From assembly GCF_006539545.1 (NCBI RefSeq), contig NZ_BJNF01000016.1, positions 87,660 through 151,659 on the forward strand: a DNA stretch of 64,000 bases, in the 5' to 3' direction. A program made the position numbers and the translations under genes. Every line of letters starts with the position of its first letter. Position 1 is the first letter of the stretch. The notes under the pieces were generated by a model that was not told the DNA's origin, did no database searches, and was given only the letters and a program-made list of their open reading frames with translations. This document shows positions 8,471-16,417 of the stretch, in pieces. The DNA is from Nitrobacter winogradskyi (GTDB taxonomy: Bacteria > Pseudomonadota > Alphaproteobacteria > Rhizobiales > Xanthobacteraceae).

Positions 8471-9792
8471 AGCGGACCATAGCGGTTGGCGAGAGATCTC
8501 GCCGCCGCGATCAGCACGACGAAGGTCGCAACCCACACCATGCGCGCGCCGTAGCGGTCGTGGGGGCCCGATAAAACGCCGCAGATGAAGGCATTGCCGA
8601 GCAGCGCGACGGTAACCGTGGCGGCTAGAAGATCGACGTCGTCAAGCCGCCTGCGCCACAGCGCGGCGAGGGCGATCGCGGCAAGCAACAGCATCGAGGC
8701 AAGCGCGACAGGGACGTGGATCCAGTTGATAGCCGTGAATTTCATATTCCAGTGCTGCTGCCGCGCGGCGCGCATGACCTTCACTTGCTCCGGCAGATAG
8801 CGCTCGATGATGCCGTAGGTGTGCGGTATCCATCCGGTATTGCCTTCGCCGGTGTCGACGCTCACCAGTTGCTCTGCCGTTGCTTCGACCGCGGCTTCGG
8901 CCTGCCAGAGCGGGTAGGCCACCAGCGCGTGCGTGGCGATGAACTCCATCTCCCCGTTCAGGCCCTCGAAGCGGCCGAGCTTGTCGAAGATGCTGTCATT
9001 ACCCCAAAGGAAGTCATCCGCCGTTGCCGGCAGTTGATCGCGATAGGGGCACAGCTTCAGCTTGATTTTGTCGCAATGGTCGTTGAGATAGCGCGCCACG
9101 ATGCCGTCCTGCATCATGCGCCCGAACGATACGGCCGCGCCGCCGGGCGTCCAGGTAAGCTGACCCGTCAACATGAAGTTGGCGGCCAGCAGCATGGCCG
9201 CGCCGGTCACGATCGTCAGGGAACCCTGAACCAGACCTCCGACCTGAAGCCTGGGGCCGAGCAATGGCTTGACAATCCAGCCCGCGCAGCACAGGCCCAA
9301 CAGAACACCGAATGTCGCCGTGTGGCTTGCCGCCGCGAAGGACGTAAACAGAAACAGCGAGATCTTCTCGGCGATCGAGAGCTTGCCGTTATGCACAACG
9401 AGGATATAGAGCGCGAGCACCGCCAGCCCCGCGAAAATGTCGGTCAGCAGCATGCTGGCGAGCCAGGGTAGCGCCGTGGCCGTGATCAGGATCAGGGCGA
9501 TCGTGAGGAGTCGCAATGGCTGCGCCATGTTGAGCACGCGCAGGGTCAAATGCAGGATCCACAGCGTCAGCAGCGCCTGGCATGCCAGGTTGATCCAGAA
9601 GTAGGAACCCTGGCCCAGATGAAGGTAGATGCCATACGCGTTCGAGCGGCTGATCTCGAGATGGCTCTCGTACCATCGCGCCAGATAGCCGCCGGTATCA
9701 TGTTGAAGCAGCGGATAGCCGTTCCAGATCGCGGGGGCGAGCAGAAGAATGGGAATGATGGCAGCCGCGATCCAGGCCCAAGGTGCTTCCAT
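8428..9792 (-). CDS. Multi-spanning membrane protein of unknown function
   Basis: This 454-residue integral membrane protein begins with a hydrophobic helix at residues 6-22 and contains about nine to eleven hydrophobic segments. These are interrupted by a large hydrophilic loop (around residues 225-360) with several Trp and acidic residues. The topology, with a first loop bearing WNGYPLLQHDTGGYLARWYE, is reminiscent of GT-C-type glycosyltransferase-like proteins, but the diagnostic catalytic motifs are not convincing, so that is only a suggestion. The start at 9792 is preferred over 9918 because the extra 42 residues are basic and lack protein character. It is convergent with and overlaps the hydrolase gene. 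Confidence 0.75.
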   Translation of the reverse strand: MEAPWAWIAAAIIPILLLAPAIWNGYPLLQHDTGGYLARWYESHLEISRSNAYGIYLHLGQGSYFWINLACQALLTLWILHLTLRVLNMAQPLRLLTIALILITATALPWLASMLLTDIFAGLAVLALYILVVHNGKLSIAEKISLFLFTSFAAASHTATFGVLLGLCCAGWIVKPLLGPRLQVGGLVQGSLTIVTGAAMLLAANFMLTGQLTWTPGGAAVSFGRMMQDGIVARYLNDHCDKIKLKLCPYRDQLPATADDFLWGNDSIFDKLGRFEGLNGEMEFIATHALVAYPLWQAEAAVEATAEQLVSVDTGEGNTGWIPHTYGIIERYLPEQVKVMRAARQQHWNMKFTAINWIHVPVALASMLLLAAIALAALWRRRLDDVDLLAATVTVALLGNAFICGVLSGPHDRYGARMVWVATFVVLIAAARSLANRYGPLYGRRDKNFSTPSL

Positions 9793-10030
9793 GGAGCGCC
9801 TGTGTAGGACTCGGGTGGAAATGCGTTTTCCTCCGGTTGCGCGGCGCGCCGTTACGCCTATTGAGTGTCCGGCGTAAATGCATAATTTGCTTGGGGTAAA
9901 TCGACCCGCTGGGGACACCCCTCAAGGGTTCGGATCCTAAGCAGGCCGAATGAATATTCGCTGAACGGCAAGGACAACGACCTCGCGCCATGTTAAACTG
10001 CGAGGCAGAGTTCAAGGTTTCGAGACGACC

Positions 10031-10861
10031 ATGGCGATCCAGCACGTCAATCCGCAGAACCCCAAATTCGCTGCGCTCGATCCGATATGGGATCGCGTCC
10101 GCAGCGAGGCCGAAGACATCGTTCGCCGCGAGCCTGAGCTGGCGGCCTTCATCTATTCGGCCGTTCTTCACCATGATCGGCTTGAGGCTGCGGTGGTGCA
10201 TCGTGTCGCGGAGCGGCTCGACCATTCGGCCCTGTCAGGCGACCTGATCCGCCAGACCTTCGATGAGGCGCTTCGCGACGATCCCGACATCGGCAACGCG
10301 TTTCGCGCCGATCTGGTGGCGGTGTATGACCGGGACCCGGCAACGGCGCGGTTCATCGATCCGCTGCTCTATTTCAAGGGTTTCCAGGCCATTCAGACCC
10401 ACCGCCTTGCGTACTGGCTCTTCCAGAAAGGCCGCAAGGATTTTGCCTATTACCTACAAAGCCGTTCCTCGTCGGTGTTTCAGGTGGATATCAATCCGGC
10501 AGCCAGGATCGGCCGCGGCATTTTTCTCGATCATGCCACCGGGTTTGTGGTTGGCGAAACCGCCGTTATTGAAGATGACGTGTCGATCCTGCATGGCGTG
10601 ACGCTCGGCGGCACCGGCAAGGAGAACGAGGACCGCCATCCGAAGATCCGTCACGGCGTCATGATCGGCGCGGGCGCGAAAATCCTCGGCAATATCGAGG
10701 TCGGACATTGCGCGCGCATCGCGGCCGGATCGGTCGTCGTGAAACCAGTGCCGCACAATGTCACCGTCGCCGGCGTTCCAGCCAGGACGATCGGTCCGGC
10801 CGGCTGCTCGGAGCCCTCGCGCACCATGAATCAGATGCTGAACGCGACACTCGAAACATAA
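10031..10861 (+). CDS. cysE: Serine O-acetyltransferase
   Basis: This 276-residue enzyme acetylates L-serine with acetyl-CoA to O-acetylserine, the first step of cysteine synthesis. The N-terminal helical domain (residues 1-145) is followed by left-handed beta-helix hexapeptide repeats (IGRGIFLDHATGFVVGETAV, then IEDDVSILHGVTLGGTGK). The LDHATG histidine and the GVTLGGTGK acetyl-CoA loop are characteristic. Length and architecture fit standard CysE. The C-terminal tail after VPARTIG is the region that binds CysK and mediates cysteine feedback in the family. No cysK lies nearby. A family A palindrome directly follows the stop codon. Confidence 0.96.
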   Translation: MAIQHVNPQNPKFAALDPIWDRVRSEAEDIVRREPELAAFIYSAVLHHDRLEAAVVHRVAERLDHSALSGDLIRQTFDEALRDDPDIGNAFRADLVAVYDRDPATARFIDPLLYFKGFQAIQTHRLAYWLFQKGRKDFAYYLQSRSSSVFQVDINPAARIGRGIFLDHATGFVVGETAVIEDDVSILHGVTLGGTGKENEDRHPKIRHGVMIGAGAKILGNIEVGHCARIAAGSVVVKPVPHNVTVAGVPARTIGPAGCSEPSRTMNQMLNATLET

Positions 10862-10878
10862 GCTTGCCAAGGTTCTCT

Positions 10879-10925
10879 AGAGCATGATCCCGAAAAGTGG
10901 TTTCCACTTTTCGGGATCATGCTCT
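10879..10925. repeat. Perfect family A palindrome
   Basis: A perfect inverted repeat with 22-base arms and a TTT loop. The left arm starts AGAGCATGATCCCGAAAAG and the right arm ends CTTTTCGGGATCATGCTCT. It sits 17 bases after the cysE stop, where it could protect or terminate the transcript, but no U-tract follows. Confidence 0.95.
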
Positions 10926-10977
10926 GGAGCGGCGGCCGGTCAAATGGAATCAGCTCCGCCGCTCCAGTTAATTGATT

Positions 10978-11027
10978 GAGCATCGGATTTATCCCGAAAC
11001 CGGTTCCCACTTTCGGGTCCGATGCTC
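10978..11027. repeat. Variant family A palindrome
   Basis: GAGCATCGGA (10978-10987) is mirrored by TCCGATGCTC (11018-11027), with the internal CCGAAACCGGTTCCCACTTT segment shared by the family. It is a second copy 52 bases from the perfect palindrome. Confidence 0.85.
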
Positions 11028-11064
11028 TAGAAGCCCTGCGAACCCTCAACATCTGGAGATTGCC

Positions 11065-11283
11065 GTGAACGTTCAGGAAGTCAGGAAACTCGACGCCTAC
11101 CTCAAGCGCGTGTTCGGCAACGCCAAGATTCGTGTGGTGCCACGTCCGAAGAAGGACGACTCGGCTGAGGTCTATATCGGCGAGGAGTTCATTGGCGTGC
11201 TGTTCGTCGATGACGAGGATGACGACCGCTCGTTTCAGTTTCAGATGGCCATCCTTGAGGAGGATCTGGCCGACGTTGGTTAA
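11065..11283 (+). CDS. DUF3126 family protein
   Basis: A 72-residue acidic protein beginning VNVQEVRKLDAYLKRVFGN. It matches the short DUF3126 family seen throughout Rhizobiales, with the conserved middle EVYIGEEFIGVLFVDDEDDD. Function is unknown. The GTG at 11065 is chosen over upstream in-frame codons because those lie in the palindromic repeat. Its 3' end overlaps by 4 bases the end of a convergent gene. Confidence 0.85.
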   Translation: MNVQEVRKLDAYLKRVFGNAKIRVVPRPKKDDSAEVYIGEEFIGVLFVDDEDDDRSFQFQMAILEEDLADVG

Positions 11284-11996
11284 CGATCTTGCATCGGGCG
11301 CACTTGTTGCGCGAGCCGCTCCATCGCCCCGGCAACGTCGCGCCACTCGGTCAGCCATTGTCTCGGAAAGCGGAACGTCAGGTCGGCATCGCCGATCCGG
11401 CGTTCACTCAGGCACATGCCCGGCGTCATGGCCTCGCGCGTGCATCGCGTCACCAGCGCTGGCGTCTGCGCGATGAACAGATCCTCTCCCGCATATGGCG
11501 TTCCGTCACGGAATGCGTGCATCGATAATCCGTCCTCGGCCTGCGTGCGGGCCGTATCAAGGTAACGAGGGTAGATTGTCCGCACGAGGGCGTCCGGCGC
11601 CAGAGAATCGTGATGGGCGGTGATCGACAGGAAGATGCGGTCTAACGCCTGCGGTTCATCTTCGGCGCTTTCGGCGGTGACACGTCTTGGCGCGTCCGGC
11701 GTGGCCAGCGAAGGATAGAGGAAACTCAGATCGATGCGCTCCTGCGGTCCCGAATGCCTCTGAACTTTCACGCGGAAGGCGCGCTCCGGCACATTGAACA
11801 CGGTTTGCCCGATGCTGACCGGCAACCGCTTGTTGTCGTCAGGTGCTTTGGGAGTCCAGGTTGGCCACAACAGATAGGCGACCGCGGTGATCGAAGGCAT
11901 CGCGATCACGGCGGCTGCGAGAAGGGGGATCAGGTGACTGGCGCGCGGTTTATGTGATCCGCGCGACCGACGCGGAGCGGACAGCAGCAAGGCCAT
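11280..11996 (-). CDS. Hypothetical membrane-anchored protein
   Basis: A 238-residue protein with a basic N-terminus and one transmembrane helix at about residues 22-44 (LIPLLAAAVIAMPSITAVAY), followed by a periplasmic domain of about 190 residues. That domain has two Cys in a TRCTREAMTPGMC arrangement that could form a disulphide. I do not recognise a family. Its stop overlaps the DUF3126 gene end by 4 bases on the opposite strand. Confidence 0.7.
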   Translation of the reverse strand: MALLLSAPRRSRGSHKPRASHLIPLLAAAVIAMPSITAVAYLLWPTWTPKAPDDNKRLPVSIGQTVFNVPERAFRVKVQRHSGPQERIDLSFLYPSLATPDAPRRVTAESAEDEPQALDRIFLSITAHHDSLAPDALVRTIYPRYLDTARTQAEDGLSMHAFRDGTPYAGEDLFIAQTPALVTRCTREAMTPGMCLSERRIGDADLTFRFPRQWLTEWRDVAGAMERLAQQVRPMQDR

Positions 11997-12191
11997 GGGA
12001 CGGACATTTCCGAGAGGACGAATCAGCCCGCGACTATGCCACGCAATATGAAGTTTTCATGCCGAAGGCATTTGCAGTCGCCGTGCAACTGTCGCGGTGT
12101 GCGTCGCGTTAACCGTTTCTTAAGGATAAGGTGGCGGGGCAGTCGGCATTTTGCGAAGGAGGGGACGTGGTCGTGAACGGATGCCCTTCTG

Positions 12192-12521
12192 ATGTCGCCG
12201 GATGCGTTGAATTCCTTCTTCTCCCTGTGCATCGGATTCGCCATCGCGGGCGCGCTTGCCAGCGGTTACCAGGCGTTTGTCAAACGGCCGGCCGGATTCG
12301 GATTGCTGCAGCAGGGAATCGTCGCCCGGGCGTTTGCCGCGGTGCCGTTCCTGGTCTTCGCGGCGCCTTTCATCATCATGCGCAACACACTTCGCGGACG
12401 ACGCATCGAGCGCCGCCGTTTTGAGTTCGTCATGATGGCGACGGTGATCGCCGGGTTCTGGAGCCTGATGTCCGGCACCTGCGTGGTGATGACGCTGCAG
12501 GCGGTGGGGCTGCTCGTCTGA
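12192..12521 (+). CDS. Small inner-membrane protein
   Basis: A 109-residue protein with three predicted transmembrane segments, at about residues 10-28, 45-64 and 80-105, and a basic cytoplasmic loop RGRRIERRRFE. It resembles short hypothetical membrane proteins common in Bradyrhizobiaceae; no function is known to me. It lies 55 bases upstream of the gamma carbonic anhydrase-like gene on the same strand and could share a transcript. Confidence 0.7.
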   Translation: MSPDALNSFFSLCIGFAIAGALASGYQAFVKRPAGFGLLQQGIVARAFAAVPFLVFAAPFIIMRNTLRGRRIERRRFEFVMMATVIAGFWSLMSGTCVVMTLQAVGLLV

Positions 12522-12576
12522 GCGGCGCTGTGGCATTGTCGCCCCTGGAGCATTTTCGCTATAGCAGGAGGCCGTC

Positions 12577-13107
12577 ATGGCGACTTACGAACTCGATGGG
12601 CAGGGGCCGGACCTTCCTGAAAGCGGGCGCTATTTCATCGCCGAAAACGCCGCGGTGATTGGCAGGGTCCGTCTGCGCGAGGATGCGAGCGTGTGGTTCG
12701 GAGCGGTGCTGCGCGGGGATCATGAGTGGATCGAGGTTGGAGCGGGTTCCAACGTTCAGGACGGCTGCACCTGTCATACCGACGAAGGGTTTCCTCTGAC
12801 CATCGGCAGCGACTGCACCATTGGCCATAACGTTATTCTGCACGGCTGCACCATCGAAGATGGCGCGCTGATCGGTATGGGTTCGATCGTGATGAACGGT
12901 GCGCGGGTTGGTCGCGGCTGTATCGTCGGCGCCGGTGCGCTCATCACCGAAGGCAAGCAGTTCGCGGAGTATTCCCTCATTGTCGGTGCGCCTGCGCGCG
13001 CGATCCGCACGCTTGAGCCTTCCGAGATCGAGACGATGGGAAGCGGCGCGAAGGCCTACGCCGCGAACGGCCTGCGTTTCCGAAAGGGCCTGAAGCGAAC
13101 CGGCTGA
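12577..13107 (+). CDS. Gamma-class carbonic anhydrase family protein
   Basis: This 176-residue protein is a left-handed beta-helix trimer-type protein. Three metal-binding histidines are visible: one in CTCHTDEG and two in IGHNVILHGC, as in Cam/CamH and YrdA-type proteins. Family members are either zinc/iron carbonic anhydrases or inactive scaffold proteins; the three ligands being intact supports metal binding. An AGGAGG ribosome-binding site lies just before the ATG. It is cytoplasmic, with no signal peptide. Mitochondrial homologues associate with complex I, but nothing here links it to nuo genes. Confidence 0.9.
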   Translation: MATYELDGQGPDLPESGRYFIAENAAVIGRVRLREDASVWFGAVLRGDHEWIEVGAGSNVQDGCTCHTDEGFPLTIGSDCTIGHNVILHGCTIEDGALIGMGSIVMNGARVGRGCIVGAGALITEGKQFAEYSLIVGAPARAIRTLEPSEIETMGSGAKAYAANGLRFRKGLKRTG

Positions 13108-13207
13108 TCCCGGCGGAATCTCAACGCTGGCGGTCGCAAAAAGCCGTGGTCGTCGCGTGTCTCTTGGGTTAGAGGTGGAGACCGTTAACAGGCTGGAGAA
13201 CGTAGCG

Positions 13208-13672
13208 ATGCGGGTGCTTCGATATGCGGGCGTTTTGACGTTTGTTCTCGCGGTTGCGTCCGGCAGCGTTATTCTGATCGAGGCCTCAGCTACGGCAGCG
13301 GCCCAAACCGCGGAGAAAACCATGACGACAGCATCGGGTTTGCAGATCACGGACACAAAGGTCGGGGATGGTCCGTTGCCCCAGCCGGGCCAGATCTGCA
13401 TCATGCATTATACCGGCTGGCTCTACGAGAACGGGCAGAAGGGCAAGAAATTCGACAGTTCGGTGGATCGCAATGAACCCTTCGAGTTCCCGATCGGCAA
13501 GCGTCGCGTGATCGCAGGTTGGGACGAAGGCGTCGCGACGATGAAGGTCGGCGGCAAGCGTACGCTGATCATTCCGCCGGAACTCGGTTACGGCGCGCGC
13601 GGTGCCGGCGGCGTCATTCCGCCCAATGCAACGCTGATCTTTGACGTCGAGTTGCTCGGCCTGAAAGGTTGA
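13208..13672 (+). CDS. FKBP-type peptidyl-prolyl cis-trans isomerase, exported
   Basis: This 154-residue protein has an N-terminal signal sequence (about residues 1-32, ending in TAAAQTA) followed by one FKBP domain of about 110 residues. The active-site landmarks are present: HYTGWLYENGQKGKKFDSS, FPIGKRRVIAGWDEGV, and the C-terminal LGYGARGAGGVIPPNATLIF. It would catalyse proline isomerisation during folding of periplasmic proteins. The ATG at 13208 with a GGAGAA site is preferred because it gives a proper signal peptide. Confidence 0.92.
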   Translation: MRVLRYAGVLTFVLAVASGSVILIEASATAAAQTAEKTMTTASGLQITDTKVGDGPLPQPGQICIMHYTGWLYENGQKGKKFDSSVDRNEPFEFPIGKRRVIAGWDEGVATMKVGGKRTLIIPPELGYGARGAGGVIPPNATLIFDVELLGLKG

Positions 13673-13800
13673 GCCGCTGGCGACCGCTGTTTCATGTGGT
13701 AGCGCGCTGATCGGCTCCACAGCGGAAAGAGAAAAGTGCGGTGCGGTTTTCCGTCCACATTCCACTTCTCAGAAATATTGAAGTTGACCTCGAGTATTTC

Positions 13801-13920
13801 GCTTCTGATTGAATCAGAAGCGAAGCTCTGGATTGTTGTTCTGGCGCGTTCTCTTCACGCGAACCGGATTCCATCCTTAGGGCTCAAGCCCGAGGACATG
13901 CTTCGCTCGAAAACGCTATA
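13801..13920 (+). repeat. Dispersed intergenic repeat, family B
   Basis: The best copy of the family in the window. It has an inverted repeat GCTTCTGATT/AATCAGAAGC at the start, then GCTCTGGATTGTTGTTCTG, TTCACGCGAACCGGATTCCA and CGAGGACATGCTTCGCTCGA followed by AAACGCTATA. It occupies most of the 366-base gap between the FKBP gene and the convergent peptidase gene; the rest of that gap holds no gene. Confidence 0.85.
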
Positions 13921-14038
13921 GTCCTCGTCAGCTTTCCCAAAAGGGGTGCGGCCAGCCTCTTGGGGGAAGGCTGGCCGCGCGCGAGCCGGTCTGGGGACGG
14001 GGAGGGGTATGACCGGGTCGCGGGTCTCGTATTGTTGT

Positions 14039-14659
14039 TTATCGGGAACTGGCCGTCGCGACCGCCGGATGATTGTCATCCAGTGCGACCCAGATATCAG
14101 GGTCGCTTTGCGATTGCCTTTTCATGAAGCGATAGCCGGTCTTCGTCCAGGCCAGGACGTTCTCATTCTGGTTGTCGAGGATGAACTCACCCTTGTCGGT
14201 CTTTACGGTCAGGACGGCATGGCCATCGCCCTGCTTGTCGCGGACGACCGTGACCAGCAACGCTTCACGCGGCCACCCGGCGTCGATCAGCATCTTGCGC
14301 TTCAACAGGACGTAATCCTCGCAGTCTCCGTGGCCGTCGGTGGGAAGCGACCACTTTTCGACGACGCCCCAGTGATCCTTGTCCGTCATCGGCTTGATGG
14401 TTTCGTTGACCCAGCGGTTGACCTTCAGAAGATCCCGCCAGGCGTCTGGCGTTAAGACGATATCGCGCGGCTGTGTTGCGCCAGGACGGCACTCTTTCGG
14501 AGAGTCGTTGCAGAACTCCACCCAGCCGATCGGAGCCCGTGTGGCGTCGCCGAGACTTGCATAGAGCTTTTCTGCTTCCGCGGCGCCCGCTGATGTTGCT
14601 ACTCCCCACAGGATGGCGCCAACGACCGCCAGTCCCACTCCCTGTCCCCTGTTGAGCAT
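14039..14659 (-). CDS. Transglutaminase-like cysteine peptidase (BTLCP family), exported
   Basis: This 206-residue protein has a signal peptide (residues 1-27) and a bacterial transglutaminase-like cysteine peptidase domain. The catalytic triad is visible: C113 in DGHGDCEDYVLLK, H147 in GDGHAVLTV and D162 in EFILDNQ. The family (related to LapG) includes periplasmic proteases that control biofilm adhesins in response to c-di-GMP, but most rhizobial copies are uncharacterised. No LapD-like partner is adjacent, though a double-PilZ protein is encoded 3.3 kb away. The start at 14659 gives the signal peptide. The upstream region carries an array of TTGAWTCAA palindromes that could regulate it. 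Confidence 0.88.
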   Translation of the reverse strand: MLNRGQGVGLAVVGAILWGVATSAGAAEAEKLYASLGDATRAPIGWVEFCNDSPKECRPGATQPRDIVLTPDAWRDLLKVNRWVNETIKPMTDKDHWGVVEKWSLPTDGHGDCEDYVLLKRKMLIDAGWPREALLVTVVRDKQGDGHAVLTVKTDKGEFILDNQNENVLAWTKTGYRFMKRQSQSDPDIWVALDDNHPAVATASSR

Positions 14660-14765
14660 TGTGGCCCCCGTTTCTTGTTGGGACCACATTTCGCACAAAG
14701 AATTTGCACCGCCGCTAAGTACTCGAAGTGTATTCGACGCAAATACAAGTCAAGTTCGCAGCTAA

Positions 14766-14822
14766 TTGAATCAATACTTGAATCAAAATTGATTCAAATT
14801 TTAGCGATCGTCCTTGATTCAA
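14766..14822. promoter_or_regulatory. Array of four TTGAWTCAA palindromes
   Basis: Four copies of a 9-base palindrome lie at 14766-14774 (TTGAATCAA), 14778-14786 (TTGAATCAA), 14789-14797 (TTGATTCAA) and 14814-14822 (TTGATTCAA). Start-to-start distances are 12, 11 and 25 bases, close to one, one and two helical turns. They lie about 107 bases upstream of the BTLCP peptidase start in an AT-rich stretch. The layout suggests cooperative binding by a dimeric regulator; the protein is unknown. Confidence 0.6.
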
Positions 14823-15012
14823 ACTTTAGGCATTAGCGATTGAATCCCGATGGAATCGGGATTTTCTTATTGAAACACGCCTGCCATTAACCTTGAGGGT
14901 CGCGAGCTTCTATCGTGGCGGAAGCGGATGGCGGCGATCGGGGAGGTGATTTTTCGAGAACGGCCGTTTACCGGGCGGTGACGCTATTCGCGAGAGCGTC
15001 GGAAAGTGGCTC

Positions 15013-15228
15013 ATGAATGAACCCGGGCGCGAAGTCTCTCGCCAGGAGCTGATGGAACTAAGGACCTCGGACAATATCAATTTGTTGAAGACAGCCTCGG
15101 CTGGATCAAGAGTTCCGCTGGGCCAAAGTCAACTACGAGGCCGTGAGCGGGTGGGTGCCGTCTTCGCCTTGGCGCTTGCCGCCTATAATTTGATACGGCT
15201 TCCCAAGCTTCTGCTGGCACCAACATGA
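15013..15228 (+). pseudogene. Degenerate transposase C-terminus (DDE type, IS5-like)
   Basis: One frame reads FVEDSLGWIKSSAG (around 15078-15120) and the next frame continues LRGRERVGAVFALALAAYNLIRLPKLL (15133-15215). Together they form the typical end of a DDE transposase (FGWIKSSAG ... ALAAYNLIRLPKLL), separated by a frameshift. The N-terminal catalytic part is missing and no clear terminal inverted repeats are seen. It is therefore a dead insertion-sequence remnant. Confidence 0.7.
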
Positions 15229-15604
15229 GCATTCGGGGCAGAGGGAGGTCGTAGAGACACCGGGCTACGAATACTTGGGGCTACGAATACTTGGGACCGA
15301 CGGTGTGCAGGATACGCTTATTCTAGCAGCTGTGCTGATCCTCGCAGTCCTACCTACACAGACCTGCCGCTGTGAACCTGCAGCTGTGAACTTGAGCACT
15401 CCGACACATCCTTTTGAGTTGCCAGCCAAATCCGAGGCGACACTGATCTGGCGGTCAGGCTGCGCCCTAAAAGATAGCAGTTATTAGGCGACAACAACGC
15501 GCATGGCGCAGAGCATCGATTGGGAGCAATATGTCCCAAAAACGCTGGTCTCAATAGGATAGCGTCGGCCGCGCTAAAGCGCCGCACAAGCACGGAGATT
15601 GATC
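15229..15604. other. Intergenic remnant DNA with a 16-base tandem duplication
   Basis: No gene is visible in this 376-base stretch. A 16-base unit, GGCTACGAATACTTGG, is present twice in exact tandem (15263-15278 and 15279-15294). Further on, GCTGTGAACCTG is nearly repeated as GCTGTGAACTTG (around 15368-15395). The stretch follows the transposase remnant and is probably decayed mobile DNA. Confidence 0.55.
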
Positions 15605-15928
15605 ATGAGGTATTCGAACTCTCTGCTCACCACCATCCTTGCTGCAATCATCGTGATGATCGGCATGAGCGCCCACGCCGGGCCGGTGCCGACACATATA
15701 ACGACGATAAAATCTATGAATTATCAGAACACTGCCGAAGTACGCTGGCGCGGCGGGGGTTGGGACCACCCCGATTATGGCTACCCGTTCGTGTCCTCCT
15801 ATAACTATGATGACAGCTATGGCTACAGCTATTGTTCGCGCCCTTTGGCGACCAGGCCGGCTGTTCGGGGGGCCCAGAACCGGTACATGGGAACCGACCC
15901 TGATAAGAGATTGCCCTGGACAGATTGA
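15605..15928 (+). CDS. Small Gly/Tyr-rich secreted protein
   Basis: This 107-residue protein has a clear signal peptide (residues 1-24, ending AHA) and a short mature chain containing RWRGGGWDHPDYGYPF and a Tyr/Ser/Asp-rich run (SYNYDDSYGYSYC). A GGAGATTGATC ribosome-binding region precedes the ATG. No family is recognised; small Tyr/Gly-rich exported proteins in rhizobia are often envelope or surface-associated. It lies among decayed mobile DNA, so its conservation elsewhere is uncertain. It does have proper signal-peptide architecture, which argues against a chance frame. Confidence 0.55.
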   Translation: MRYSNSLLTTILAAIIVMIGMSAHAGPVPTHITTIKSMNYQNTAEVRWRGGGWDHPDYGYPFVSSYNYDDSYGYSYCSRPLATRPAVRGAQNRYMGTDPDKRLPWTD

Positions 15929-16417
15929 GGGACTTTCCGAAGGGAGGGTCTCTGGTTCATCCTAGCCGCAACGTGCGAAGATAAAGCAGATCCCGGCCCG
16001 TCGAGGCGCCGCCAGACCACGTTCTGAAGAACATCCGCCGACAGACATGTCGACGTTACTCGGCCGACGAGAAGATCCGCAGAGGCCGAAGGAAGGCAAG
16101 AGGACAGCCCGGAGAACGTATTCTCCGGGCGGTTGCATCGCACGTCCAGGTTTTCGCCCGATGGCGACAATTTCTCCGGTCCGAAGGCGTATCCGGCGCG
16201 ATTCGACTTATCGCCGGTCACACTCTGTTCAACAAAATTTTGCAACCGGTTCATTTTACAACCCTGGATGAGCGTAAAGTCCCGTGAAACTCGAGGAAAG
16301 GCAACATTGAACTCAACTCAACGGCATCTTCCGCACCTAAGAGGAAGCCTACTTATGATTTATGACAGGCATACGACATAGGGGCGTCATTGAAGGACAT
16401 CAGCAATTTTGAGCGTA
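15929..16417. other. Intergenic region, no gene seen
   Basis: These 489 bases between the small secreted protein and the 3' end of the porin gene show no convincing coding frame, RNA or repeat structure. Base composition is mixed, more AT-rich toward the porin end. Confidence 0.5.
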
